Assembly (NCBI GenBank): GCA_029974875.1
Contig: JARKQP010000498.1
Location: 1 to 19,374 of the forward strand
Reading direction: 5' to 3'
DNA: 19,374 bases
Source: Mobilitalea sp.
Lineage (GTDB): Bacteria; Bacillota_A; Clostridia; Lachnospirales; Lachnospiraceae
Made by a program: the position numbers and the translations under genes. Below are positions 1-7,498 of the stretch, in pieces; within the stretch, counting starts at the first letter, position 1; each line of letters starts with the position of its first letter. The notes beneath the pieces are model-generated. The model saw only the letters and a list, made by a program, of their open reading frames with translations. It was not told where the DNA came from and ran no database searches.

Positions 1-19
1 TCCAAAGGAGATATATTCT

Positions 20-1342
20 ATGCTGAAAATAACCTTCTTAGGGGCAGGAAGCACTGTATTTGCCAGAAATGTACTTGGTGACTGTATGTGCACCCCTTCC
101 CTTTGCAACGCTGAAATTGCACTTTACGATATCGACCCAAAAAGGCTGGAAGAGTCTGAAATCATTTTGCGCGCAATCAATGAAAGCATCAATTCATCTA
201 AAGCCGTCATCAAAACCTATGCAGGCGTAGAAAACAGGAAGGATGCTTTACGTGATTCCACCTTTGTGGTCAATGCGATTCAGGTCGGCGGCTATGATCC
301 CTGCACGATTACTGACTTTGAAATACCAAAGAAATATGGTCTGAGGCAGACAATTGCAGACACCCTCGGTATTGGCGGCATCATGCGCGGACTTAGGACA
401 ATCCCGGTCATGAGGGATTTTGCCAAAGACATGGAGGAGGTTTGCCCGGATGCATTGCTCTTAAACTACACTAACCCGATGTCAATTCTTACCGGTTATA
501 TGCAAAGGTACACCAAAATTAAGACTGTCGGATTATGCCACAGCGTCCAGGTTTGCTCGGAGGGCTTATTAAAAGGTCTTGGAATGGAGAATAAATTGGA
601 AGGCCGCAGGGACATGATTGCCGGGATCAACCATATGGCATGGCTTTTGGACATCAGGGATAAGGACGGAAATGATTTATACCCCGAGATCAAAGAACGG
701 GCAAGAACAAAGAATGCCACAGAAAAGCATAATGATATGGTACGCTACGAATATATCAAACATCTGGGATATTACTGCACGGAATCCAGTGAACATAATG
801 CTGAATACAACCCATTTTTCATCAAGTCGGGTTACCCCGAACTAATAGACCAGTTCAATATTCCGCTGGATGAATATCCAAGACGATGCGTCTCACAGAT
901 CGAGGGTTGGGAGACGGAGAAAAACAATATCCTGAATCATGGCCAAATTACCCATACCCGTTCCCTGGAATATGCTTCTTATATCATGGAAGCCATTGTA
1001 ACCGACCAGCCTTATAAAATCGGAGGGAATGTATTAAATACAGGATTAATTGACAACCTGCCTTCCGATGCCTGCGTAGAGGTTCCCTGCCTCGTGGATG
1101 CAAACGGCATACAGCCCTGCCATGTCGGAAAGCTTCCGCTGCAGCTGGCTGCCATGAATATGACCAATATCAATGTGCAGCTATTAGCCATTGAAGCTGC
1201 CGTTACCGGTAAAAAGGAGCAGATCTATCAGGCGGCAATGCTGGATCCCCATACTGCTGCCGAGTTATCCATCGATGATATTGTGAAGATGTGCGATGAG
1301 CTGATTGATGCCCATGGAGAATATATGAGCTTCTATCATTGA
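20..1342 (+). CDS. melA: NAD-dependent alpha-galactosidase, glycoside hydrolase family 4
   Basis: This 440-residue cytoplasmic protein should hydrolyse alpha-galactosides such as melibiose. GH4 enzymes use NAD+ and a divalent metal in an oxidation-elimination mechanism. Visible signs are a Rossmann start (FLGAGST, about residues 6-12), an acidic dinucleotide-binding stretch (YDIDP, 36-40), the NYTNPM motif (149-154), the CHSVQ motif (173-177) with the metal-binding Cys173, GINHMAW with His205, and SSEH (256-259). CHSVQ is the subgroup signature of alpha-galactosidases; the 6-phospho-glycosidases of the family carry a different segment here. Length and recalled sequence closely match E. coli MelA, including LVDANGIQP and MDPHTAA near the C-terminus. 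The start is supported by AAAGGAG at 4-10. Upstream context lies outside the window, so the promoter and any paired transporter are not visible. It converges on the EAL-HDOD gene and shares a terminator with it. Confidence 0.95.
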   Translation: MLKITFLGAGSTVFARNVLGDCMCTPSLCNAEIALYDIDPKRLEESEIILRAINESINSSKAVIKTYAGVENRKDALRDSTFVVNAIQVGGYDPCTITDFEIPKKYGLRQTIADTLGIGGIMRGLRTIPVMRDFAKDMEEVCPDALLLNYTNPMSILTGYMQRYTKIKTVGLCHSVQVCSEGLLKGLGMENKLEGRRDMIAGINHMAWLLDIRDKDGNDLYPEIKERARTKNATEKHNDMVRYEYIKHLGYYCTESSEHNAEYNPFFIKSGYPELIDQFNIPLDEYPRRCVSQIEGWETEKNNILNHGQITHTRSLEYASYIMEAIVTDQPYKIGGNVLNTGLIDNLPSDACVEVPCLVDANGIQPCHVGKLPLQLAAMNMTNINVQLLAIEAAVTGKKEQIYQAAMLDPHTAAELSIDDIVKMCDELIDAHGEYMSFYH

Positions 1343-1355
1343 TCAACACAAACAA

Positions 1356-1404
1356 GCCTCCGTCAATACCTGCTTCTTTCGCATTGACGGAGGCTCTATT
1401 TTTT
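1356..1404. terminator. Bidirectional intrinsic terminator between melA and the EAL-HDOD gene
   Basis: A perfect 12-bp inverted repeat (GCCTCCGTCAAT at 1356-1367 and ATTGACGGAGGC at 1383-1394) with a 15-nt loop is followed on the plus strand by TCTATTTTTTATT. Read on the minus strand it is followed by TTGTTTGTGTT, a weaker T-rich tail. It lies between the melA stop and the convergent gene's stop, so it probably ends both transcripts. Confidence 0.9.
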
Positions 1405-2620
1405 ATTGATATCCATAAGCATCCATGATACCCGATGCCCATTCTATTGCTGATAAATACCCATCAATTAAGCTTTCCGTATCCACCTTGATTTCTTTTG
1501 CATATCTGTCCACTTCACTCCAGTCACCCTTCTCATAGGATTGCAGCAGCATGCATAATGGCTTAAAAACACCAGTCCCATATACGAGCACGTCAATAAT
1601 ATCCTTTGAAATTGCCAGCTCCTTAAGTGCCTCCTCCATGGAGCAATCTAAAAGCACGTCTATCATACTAAATAAGCACGTCATTGATGCTTCATCTTTT
1701 CGCTGTCTGAGGGAACTCCTTTCCGCAACATATTCACAGAATTTTGACCGGACTAACGACAGCCTAAATACCTCATCGGGCTTATCCCCTGACATATTCT
1801 GCAGCATAAGCACACTGATCCATCTTTCTATTTCCAGCAATCCCATACGGACCAATGCTTTTTTAATAGAACTATATTTGCTGGCTTCCTGTTTGTGGCT
1901 TATTGCATATAACACCCGGTAAGACAGATTTACATCTGTCTCTATAATTTCCGTAATCTTGTCATAGGAAAAATTATCTTTTTTTAATTCAGTTAATATC
2001 TGCGTATATACTGCCTTCGAAGTCCTTTTTGTCTTCGATCCCTTCGCAACAATATTAGGCCGGCTAAAAAAATATCCTTGGAATAGTTTAAATCCCATAG
2101 CCCTTGCTTTTTGGTACTCTTCTTCTGTTTCAATCTTTTCCGCCAATAATATTTTATTTCTTGCATTTGCCGCTTTCACTTCTATCTGTATTGTATCAAG
2201 AGGCGTTATCCTAATATCATATTTGATAATATCTACCATTGGAACCGCCGGACAGGTAAAAAAATCTTCTTCAAAATCATCCAGCGCTATTTTGTAGCCC
2301 TTCTTATGTAATTCTTGAATCCGGTCTAAAAGATGCCCATCCCTCTTTACCGTTTCAAGAATCTCAATCACCAGGGTGTCGGGATCAATCAGTTCTATCA
2401 CATCTGACATTATGAATTCATAATCAAAATTTACAAATGCTTTTGCCGACCCAACAACCTTATCAATACCCTGTTCAAATAATCCTCCTAATACCACTGC
2501 GGTGGCAGAAGCCGAGGATGCATTTGAAAAAGAATTTGACTCTTCATTTGCCCTGAAAAGCAATTCATATCCGTATATTTTTAAGGCTCTATTAAAAATT
2601 GGCTGTCTGGCTATAAACAT
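1403..2620 (-). CDS. EAL-HDOD signalling protein (YuxH-like)
   Basis: The 405-residue protein has an N-terminal EAL-type domain (about 1-190) and a C-terminal HDOD domain (about 200-395), the architecture of YuxH/CdgJ proteins. EAL domains hydrolyse cyclic-di-GMP; HDOD domains are signalling modules that lack HD catalytic residues. The EAL motif reads ELL (residues 19-21) in the context YGYELLFR, yet many positions that bind metal and substrate in active EAL domains remain: E19, N64 (VNFD), E86, D114-D115 (DDF), K133, E161 and E164 (AEKIET) and QGYFFSRP (181-188). Activity therefore cannot be decided by eye; many family members act as binding or protein-interaction modules. GGAGGGG stands about 8 nt before the ATG at 2620. 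It starts 32 nt after the stop of the upstream XRE/TPR gene on the same strand, so the two are probably co-transcribed. Confidence 0.9.
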   Translation of the reverse strand: MFIARQPIFNRALKIYGYELLFRANEESNSFSNASSASATAVVLGGLFEQGIDKVVGSAKAFVNFDYEFIMSDVIELIDPDTLVIEILETVKRDGHLLDRIQELHKKGYKIALDDFEEDFFTCPAVPMVDIIKYDIRITPLDTIQIEVKAANARNKILLAEKIETEEEYQKARAMGFKLFQGYFFSRPNIVAKGSKTKRTSKAVYTQILTELKKDNFSYDKITEIIETDVNLSYRVLYAISHKQEASKYSSIKKALVRMGLLEIERWISVLMLQNMSGDKPDEVFRLSLVRSKFCEYVAERSSLRQRKDEASMTCLFSMIDVLLDCSMEEALKELAISKDIIDVLVYGTGVFKPLCMLLQSYEKGDWSEVDRYAKEIKVDTESLIDGYLSAIEWASGIMDAYGYQ

Positions 2621-2652
2621 CTTCTCATCCCCTCCACCCGGACAGTAAAAAG

Positions 2653-3618
2653 CTATGCCATCTGATAGGTTTCCTTTATTTTAGTAACTAATTCTTCTGG
2701 AATTCTTTTATCGTGCAGTATTACGTTGAACATCTCATAGCTTGATAAATAATACATGTCGGCTGCCCTTTTTCTTACCAGCATTGCATATAAAGCTTTC
2801 ATAAACCAATCCACTCCTACTTCCTCTAATCCTTTTTGATAATTGGCAAATGCTAAATAAAAAAGGGTGTGGTGGGAGAGCGCATGACAGCAAATGTCAT
2901 TTTCATATTTCTGCTGCTTCATTCCTTCCTCGATCACTTTATCATTTTCACCTGTTAAATAATAGAAAGTCATTTTATTGATGCTAAGTGTTATCACTAA
3001 TTGCGAATACTTCCTGATTTTTTCCTTGTTTAATAAAGCTGCGCTGGCTAAATCAATTATGTTTTTTGATTTTTCCATATTCCTATCCATCTGAAAACAG
3101 GTCGAGAGAAGAATATATAAATTGATCAGGCACATATTATTGGATTTATTTTGTTCCATTTCTTCAATTAACTCCTGTACCGGCCCAATCACTTCCCTAA
3201 ACTCCATATCCCTTAATGCTTTAATGCTTAGGCGGTTTAGCTCCAACTCACATTTCCACGGTTCTTTTTTAAAATCGCTTAAAAGGATGGCCTTTTTATT
3301 TGCATCCTCCAACAGGTCCAATTCATTTTCCCTTCTGTATTTATTAAAGGCATCCATAATTTCCTTGACCTTGATAGGCTCCTCACATTCAAGATATCCA
3401 TAATACTCAAACAGATCCACGCCCAGCTTATCACCTAATAAATTTATTACTGCCGCAGAAGGTGTACGTTTACCCTTTTCTATCATATACAAATATTTCT
3501 CGCAGCAAATATTACTTGACAAGTCTTTTCTGCTAAGCCCTACCCTATTTCTGCATTTTTTAATCACATTTCCTATGTGCTTCATCCTTTGTCTTAATAC
3601 ACCCCAAAATAGTATCAA
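2653..3618 (-). CDS. XRE-family regulator with C-terminal TPR-like helices, TTG start
   Basis: This 321-residue protein begins with a helix-turn-helix domain (about residues 15-72; LSRKDLSSNI, then EKYLYMIEKGKRTPS, the usual XRE recognition-helix and turn pattern). A long all-helical region (about 90-315) follows, resembling the TPR-type repeats of RNPP/Rgg-like regulators, which often sense peptides. No peptide gene was found next to it, so the ligand is unknown. I chose the TTG at 3618 because AAGGAGG ends 4 nt upstream. The first internal ATG (3585, MKHIGNVIKK), where homologues would normally begin, has AAAGG directly abutting it and so lacks proper spacing. Downstream and close is the EAL-HDOD gene, suggesting a two-gene regulatory unit. 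Upstream is padR, 56 nt away, with no terminator seen between them. Confidence 0.85.
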   Translation of the reverse strand: MILFWGVLRQRMKHIGNVIKKCRNRVGLSRKDLSSNICCEKYLYMIEKGKRTPSAAVINLLGDKLGVDLFEYYGYLECEEPIKVKEIMDAFNKYRRENELDLLEDANKKAILLSDFKKEPWKCELELNRLSIKALRDMEFREVIGPVQELIEEMEQNKSNNMCLINLYILLSTCFQMDRNMEKSKNIIDLASAALLNKEKIRKYSQLVITLSINKMTFYYLTGENDKVIEEGMKQQKYENDICCHALSHHTLFYLAFANYQKGLEEVGVDWFMKALYAMLVRKRAADMYYLSSYEMFNVILHDKRIPEELVTKIKETYQMA

Positions 3619-3674
3619 GCTTCCTCCTTTTCGTTCTTCTCAAAATATGCCGACGGTCATATCTGAAGCCCTAC

Positions 3675-4211
3675 TTAAGTCAGCTCCTCCAGCATCTCCC
3701 GGCTCCAGTCACTGTAAAGCTGTGCCTGGCGAAGTCCCAGCTCAAGAACCTTCAGGATCTGCCGGTGGTTGTTGTGCATATCTATATCCCTGGTCAGCTC
3801 CTGCTGGAACATCCGAAATAATGCGGCCTTCTGGTCCGCCTGTTCCTTGAACTCTATCAGATGCCGTTTCATTTCATCTGAATTCTGCTGTGTGGAAAAA
3901 TACATTTTTAACAAAAATTCACTCCGGATGGTATCTTTTTCGTTCTCCGCCTCCATCCATCGCTTAAAAGCACTGTTTCCATCCGGTGTAATCCTATATT
4001 TTATCTTTTCTACCTTTGCCTTTGGCTCATCCCCGGAAGGAATCTGTTCAATCAGACCTTCTTCCCTTAGCTTGCCCAGCTCCGGGTAAATCTGCCCATA
4101 GCTTTCCTGCCAGAAAAAGGACATCCTGATGTTAATGATTTTTTTAATTTCGTAGCCGCTTAGGTCTTCCTCCTGCAATAAACCGAGTATAACAAACCGA
4201 GTTTTTTTCAT
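3675..4211 (-). CDS. PadR-family transcriptional regulator
   Basis: The 178-residue protein has the PadR winged helix at its N-terminus (about 1-85: MKKTRFVILGLL, then LSGYEIKK, WQESYGQIYPELGKLREEGLI, and a wing ending YRITPDG). A C-terminal helical dimerisation region (about 90-178) is typical of the group with a Vir_act_alpha_C tail. PadR proteins are usually local repressors released by small ligands. There is no recognisable Shine-Dalgarno before the ATG at 4211. Instead a short repeat-bearing ORF ends with TAA 3 nt upstream, so translation is probably coupled. The nearest likely target is the NapH-like gene upstream in the same transcript, whose promoter carries a perfect palindrome (5243-5261). 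The start is fixed by the conserved KKTRFVILGLL beginning of the family. Confidence 0.92.
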   Translation of the reverse strand: MKKTRFVILGLLQEEDLSGYEIKKIINIRMSFFWQESYGQIYPELGKLREEGLIEQIPSGDEPKAKVEKIKYRITPDGNSAFKRWMEAENEKDTIRSEFLLKMYFSTQQNSDEMKRHLIEFKEQADQKAALFRMFQQELTRDIDMHNNHRQILKVLELGLRQAQLYSDWSREMLEELT

Positions 4212-4214
4212 GTA

Positions 4215-4394
4215 TTACGTCCATACCATCATTACGGGCATTGCCATCATTACGGACATTGCCATCATTACGGACACCGCCATCATTATGGACATTGCCA
4301 TCATTACGTGCACCGCCATCATTATGGGTATTGCCCTTATACCGCACAAATTGCCCTGAAAGTGCTGGCATGGATCCGGTCCCCCTTCGTTCAT
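4215..4394 (-). CDS. Possible leader peptide carrying hexapeptide repeats, coupled to padR
   Basis: A 59-codon reading frame starts at ATG 4394 with AAGGAAA at 4403-4409, 8 nt upstream, a normal spacing. It begins MNEGGPDPCQ. Its second half is built of degenerate six-residue repeats (IMMAVH, VMMAMS, IMMAVS and so on), encoded by the 18-bp tandem repeats, and it ends VWT with TAA at 4215-4217. The next codon but one is the padR ATG. No homologous family is recognised and the product is low-complexity, hydrophobic and rich in Met. It could be a leader whose translation delivers ribosomes to padR, or a chance reading frame through a minisatellite. A second reading frame (about 4144-4425, repeats of the type NDGNVR) is open through the same DNA but overlaps padR. 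Confidence 0.35.
   Translation of the reverse strand: MNEGGPDPCQHFQGNLCGIRAIPIMMAVHVMMAMSIMMAVSVMMAMSVMMAMPVMMVWT
4226..4333. repeat. Six tandem 18-bp repeats directly upstream of padR
   Basis: Six head-to-tail units of 18 bp begin at 4226, 4244, 4262, 4280, 4298 and 4316. The plus-strand consensus is CCATCATTACGGACATTG. Variation is confined to a few positions (ATTAC or ATTAT, GGAC, GGGC, GTGC or GGGT, ATTG or ACCG). Similarity fades both before 4226 (a degenerate half unit reaching the padR ATG) and after 4333. The period is a multiple of three, so copy-number change would lengthen a reading frame without shifting it. Unit length and lack of spacers rule out CRISPR. Confidence 0.95.
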
Positions 4395-4425
4395 TAATTT
4401 TATTTCCTTCAACCTTACCCATCAC

Positions 4426-4477
4426 GCTGCCGTAGGCAGCACAAACAATTAATCATAAGAACGCCGCTTTTGCGTTC
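4426..4477. other. Two small stem-loops between the NapH-like gene and the leader ORF
   Basis: On the minus strand just after the NapH-like stop, GAACGC/GCGTTC (4472-4477 with 4459-4464) forms a 6-bp stem. A second perfect 6-bp stem with a 3-nt loop, GCTGCC/GGCAGC (4426-4431 and 4435-4440), follows. The tail after the first is TTATGATTAATTGTTT, with no clean T-run, so this is at best a weak terminator. Read-through into padR is likely. Confidence 0.45.
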
Positions 4478-4478
4478 A

Positions 4479-5201
4479 TCATTTTATCCGATAACGGATG
4501 GCTTTCTTCGGACATATATCGATACACGCACCGCACAGGATGCATTCCGCATCCTCCAGCCGTTCTGCCTGCACCTTGTCGTTGACCTTTAAGCTCATTG
4601 GGCAGGCTTTGTCGCAGGCATGGCAGTTAATGCACTTACCTTTATCCGCCCCTAAGCGGAGCTGCTTTATATGTAATAACCGTCCCAGCTTATTTCCTAT
4701 CACCATGAAGGGTGCCATCCAGCAGATATAGTGGCAGAAGGATCTTTTTCCTCCGACAATCGCCGGAATGATGATCAGTAAGATAATTCCGTAGTAAATA
4801 ATATAGCCGTAAATATTAGCAATGGAAATTCCGTGATCCGTCATATAGAAGAAATCTACGCTGATTTCTTTGCTGCGGTTCAAAAAACTGATCAGGACTC
4901 CCGCAATCCATACTGTCCATATCACATATTTAATATTGTTTTTCCAGCCCTGCTTCAGGCTTTTGTCCGTGACCATTGCTGCGCATTCCTGGATTCCTCC
5001 CGCCGGGCACAGATAGGCGCAAAACAGCCTTCCAAAAAATATGGAGGTTACCAGCATTACGGCAAACACGATAAAGCTTCCGTTAATAACTCCCTCCAAA
5101 GCCCCCTGGATAATCAGATAAGGAGACAAATAGTAAATGGTGACCGGAAAAAGCAGCATTGCAGAAATAATAAATAGTTTTCGGATATTTTGTCTTTTCA
5201 T
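4479..5201 (-). CDS. NapH/YccM-like polyferredoxin membrane protein
   Basis: The 240-residue protein combines about four membrane segments (near residues 10-30, 41-60, 91-108 and 128-150) with a cytoplasmic C-terminal pair of [4Fe-4S] motifs: CINCHACDKACP (C190, C193, C196, C200) and CILCGACIDICP (C220, C223, C226, C230). It also has the family's membrane cysteines, FCAYLCP (C61, C65) and CHYICW (C156, C160). In the second the usual proline after the last Cys is Trp161, with Pro at 164. NapH-type proteins pass electrons between the quinone pool or ferredoxin and a partner oxidoreductase. No partner enzyme is adjacent, so the physiological reaction is unknown. GGAGG lies 7 nt before the ATG at 5201. 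It heads the probable operon with the leader ORF and padR and has its own promoter with an operator-like palindrome. Confidence 0.88.
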   Translation of the reverse strand: MKRQNIRKLFIISAMLLFPVTIYYLSPYLIIQGALEGVINGSFIVFAVMLVTSIFFGRLFCAYLCPAGGIQECAAMVTDKSLKQGWKNNIKYVIWTVWIAGVLISFLNRSKEISVDFFYMTDHGISIANIYGYIIYYGIILLIIIPAIVGGKRSFCHYICWMAPFMVIGNKLGRLLHIKQLRLGADKGKCINCHACDKACPMSLKVNDKVQAERLEDAECILCGACIDICPKKAIRYRIK

Positions 5202-5242
5202 AGCTTAGCCTCCATAGCATTCTTATAATTTTATCTACATCC

Positions 5243-5293
5243 ATATATCTATTAGATATATATTAGAATATTACGTTTGCTATGCTATGTCAA
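5243..5293 (-). promoter_or_regulatory. Promoter of the NapH-like gene with a 19-bp palindromic operator candidate
   Basis: On the minus strand TTGACA (5288-5293), a 17-nt spacer and TATTCT (5265-5270) form a sigma-A-type promoter. Starting 3 nt past the -10 is a perfect inverted repeat, ATATATCTA at 5243-5251 and TAGATATAT at 5253-5261, separated by one base. It would cover the transcription start. This position suits a repressor, and the PadR encoded in the same operon is the natural candidate (inference). Confidence 0.75.
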
Positions 5294-5341
5294 TGCAATT
5301 TCATGCTTTTCCTATCTCTATTTGCACCTTACCCCCGCCAG

Positions 5342-5419
5342 ATTATAAGCATATTGGCTTATAAAACAAGAAAATCCACACAGGTCTTAATTTATTTCTG
5401 TCCTATGCGGATTTCCGCC
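5342..5419 (-). repeat. Repeat element copy A: terminator hairpin plus promoter (upstream of the NapH-like gene)
   Basis: Read on the minus strand, an imperfect stem (AAATCCGCATAGG paired with CCTGTGTGGATTT, spanning about 5374-5414) is followed by a T-rich tail, TTTTCTTGTTTT, and can end the chemotaxis-receptor transcript. It is followed at once by TTGTTT, 16 nt, TATAAT (5364-5369 and 5342-5347), a second promoter aimed at the NapH-like gene. The whole stretch is recognisably the same as 7499-7574 (copy B), with substitutions and small gaps. Confidence 0.75.
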
Positions 5420-5488
5420 ATTTACTGCTATGATTCAAGTGTCAAAAGGTGCATTATGGTTCTATGGTCCATACAAGATTATTACAAA

Positions 5489-7213
5489 TCATCCTATTTT
5501 AAACTGGTTAACTGCGTTATCCAACCGGTAGGTCATATCCTTAATATTATTAATATGCTCTTCAATCTGCAGCATAATTGCAGCCTGTTCCTCCGTGGAA
5601 GCGGCGGCCTGCTGGCAGCCCGAGCTGAAGCTTTTCGAAATTTCGTCCACCTCATTGATTTTTTCCATGGACATCCTGCAATCATTTTCGATGCTATAGA
5701 CAACTTGGATGATTTCTTCAATTTCAGAAAAGGTGTTGTCGCTTGAACCTCTGAGGTTCTCCAGATACTTATCCATTTCCTGGACAGCTGCAACTCCCTC
5801 CCGGGCTTGTACCGCTCCGGCCTGGATTTCCGTGATTGCCAAACCGATTTCCTGTTGAATGGAAACAACCGTTGACTGGATCCGGGTGGTGGCTTCATTT
5901 GACTGTTCGGCCAGCTTGCGTATTTCTCCAGCCACAACAGCAAAGCCTTTTCCCTGCTCCCCTGCACGTGCAGCTTCAATGGCGGCATTGAGTGCCAGGA
6001 GGTTTGTCTGGTCTGAAATTTGGGAAATGGTTTCGCTAAATATACTGATGTCCTTTGACTTATCCCCCAATTGCTGCATGATTTCAGAAGCCCTTTCAAC
6101 GGTGTCATTTGCAACATTGACCTTTTCCATTGAGGTCTTAAATATCTGGGAAGCGTCCTTGGTATCCTGCACCGCGTTGCCGGAATACTCCGAAACTGCC
6201 CTGGCATGGTCTACAGCCTGTTTAACCTGCTCAAACACCTGATTTATTAGCGCTGAAATCCTGCCCACATGATCTGTCTGGTCTACAGCCCCCTCTGCCA
6301 CCTCATTCACTACGGTTCCGATGTCATTAATGGAAATGGCCGTCTTCTCGAAATTGGTACCCAGCATATCTATATTATTCAGGACTTCCTTATTGTTTTC
6401 CTGTATTCCCCTTGTTATCTCCCCGATATTAAGAACCATGCTTTCAAAAGCCTGGGATAGCATTCCCACCTCATCATTTCTTTTTTTGAAAGCTTTTAGC
6501 GTAAAATCCCCGGATTTTATCCGGTCTACCTGTCTAATCAGCTGCTTCATGGATCTGACCAGCAGACTGGCAAGAACATTGCTGATCACTATTCCCAATA
6601 CGGTGACCAGGATGATTGCGATAACCATGTTTTGTTTAAGGCTGTTCAACTGGTCAATTACATTGTTGGCTTCAAAGTCCGCCCCCACAATTCCAATTGT
6701 CGTACCGGACTGATCCTCAAGAGGAACATAGGCTGAAATAAGATAGCCCCACTCTTCGGTCCAGTTAAGCTCATAGCCGGAGGTTCCATTAAAACTATCT
6801 GCCATCACTGGGCTTATACTTTCCGGCTCCTCTACGTCTCCCAGCAGGGAAGCCTCCTCAGAATCCGCAGAAGCTCCGTCAACCACGTATATGTACTCTC
6901 CGTCCTGCGCCCTCCTCATGGTATACAGGTATTTTAGGCCCGTAGCCTCCCTTATATCATTCAGCTCTTCCCTCAGCTCTAAATAATAGGCGCCATCCAT
7001 ATCTTCCTTTGTATTCAGTGCTTGGAACTTATCAATATCAATCTTGCCCCTAACAGAAGACACAATCTCCTTCGCAGTATTACCCACAGTTTGCTCTATG
7101 GTATTCCGCGCCTTATAATTCGCATAAAGCCCCGTTATGAGCGAAGAAAACAGTCCTAAAACCAGGAATCCTAAAATAATTTTTAGCCTGAAAGTAAATC
7201 TTAATTTTTTCAT
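5489..7213 (-). CDS. Methyl-accepting chemotaxis protein
   Basis: From the ATG at 7213 this is a 574-residue receptor: an N-terminal membrane helix (about 11-32), an extracellular sensor region (33-193, probably of the Cache type, with KYLYTMRRA and a [11 protein letters not shown] strand followed by GADF), a second membrane helix (about 196-219), a HAMP linker (about 216-268) and a long cytoplasmic signalling coiled coil. The conserved signalling tip [19 protein letters not shown] is at 412-430. It signals to CheA/CheW, which are not in this window. The ligand is unknown. I chose 7213 because GGAGG lies 5 nt upstream; the longer reading frame to 7237 would place this ribosome site inside the gene. 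The gene sits alone between two copies of a terminator-promoter repeat, with a long leader of about 280 nt. Confidence 0.95.
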   Translation of the reverse strand: MKKLRFTFRLKIILGFLVLGLFSSLITGLYANYKARNTIEQTVGNTAKEIVSSVRGKIDIDKFQALNTKEDMDGAYYLELREELNDIREATGLKYLYTMRRAQDGEYIYVVDGASADSEEASLLGDVEEPESISPVMADSFNGTSGYELNWTEEWGYLISAYVPLEDQSGTTIGIVGADFEANNVIDQLNSLKQNMVIAIILVTVLGIVISNVLASLLVRSMKQLIRQVDRIKSGDFTLKAFKKRNDEVGMLSQAFESMVLNIGEITRGIQENNKEVLNNIDMLGTNFEKTAISINDIGTVVNEVAEGAVDQTDHVGRISALINQVFEQVKQAVDHARAVSEYSGNAVQDTKDASQIFKTSMEKVNVANDTVERASEIMQQLGDKSKDISIFSETISQISDQTNLLALNAAIEAARAGEQGKGFAVVAGEIRKLAEQSNEATTRIQSTVVSIQQEIGLAITEIQAGAVQAREGVAAVQEMDKYLENLRGSSDNTFSEIEEIIQVVYSIENDCRMSMEKINEVDEISKSFSSGCQQAAASTEEQAAIMLQIEEHINNIKDMTYRLDNAVNQFKIG

Positions 7214-7498
7214 AACAACCTCCATCATTAGTGACATCCGAGATCGATAACCTTACTATGGCTGTTTCCCTCCAAACAGCTACGATTCCGGAACCAACTA
7301 CTACAATCCAGGAACCAACCGCTATCATCTAAGAGCTTAATTTTGCTAATACTGAATCGTCTTTTTATTTCATATCTAGGACTAATTTCATATATACTCC
7401 ATTGTGTATATAGTTGCAATAGAACAATTGTTACTTTTCCTTTTTCAAAGCATTGGTATCGTTGACCATCTGGTAGTGGGCATAATTTCCTAATAAAA
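7214..7498 (-). other. Long 5' leader of the chemotaxis receptor, with stem-loop and 21-bp duplication
   Basis: If transcription starts from the promoter in repeat copy B, the leader is about 280 nt. It contains a 21-bp tandem duplication (7280-7300 and 7301-7321, 16 of 21 positions identical) and a perfect 7-bp stem (GCTGTTT at 7261-7267, AAACAGC at 7274-7280) whose minus-strand loop is GGAGGG. A 99-codon frame at 7228-7527 runs through it, but its ATG lies inside the -35 region and it has no recognisable family. I do not recognise a known riboswitch; no cyclic-di-GMP or SAM aptamer core was seen. Confidence 0.4.

Noticed and set aside
3575..4089. Plus-strand open frames opposite padR and the XRE regulator
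   Set aside because: They are antisense shadows without ribosome sites and have implausible compositions; the minus-strand families are clear.
4226..4333. Tandem array as a CRISPR
   Set aside because: Units are only 18 bp and are directly adjacent with no unique spacers; no cas genes are present.
4144..4425. 93-codon minus-strand frame with NDGNVR-type hexapeptide repeats
   Set aside because: It overlaps the padR start by 68 nt in another frame and begins at a GTG without a good ribosome site. Open frames through an 18-bp repeat are expected, because one stop-free unit keeps the frame open.
7214..7498. Cyclic-di-GMP riboswitch in the receptor leader
   Set aside because: I could not find the conserved GEMM core or a following terminator hairpin with T-run.
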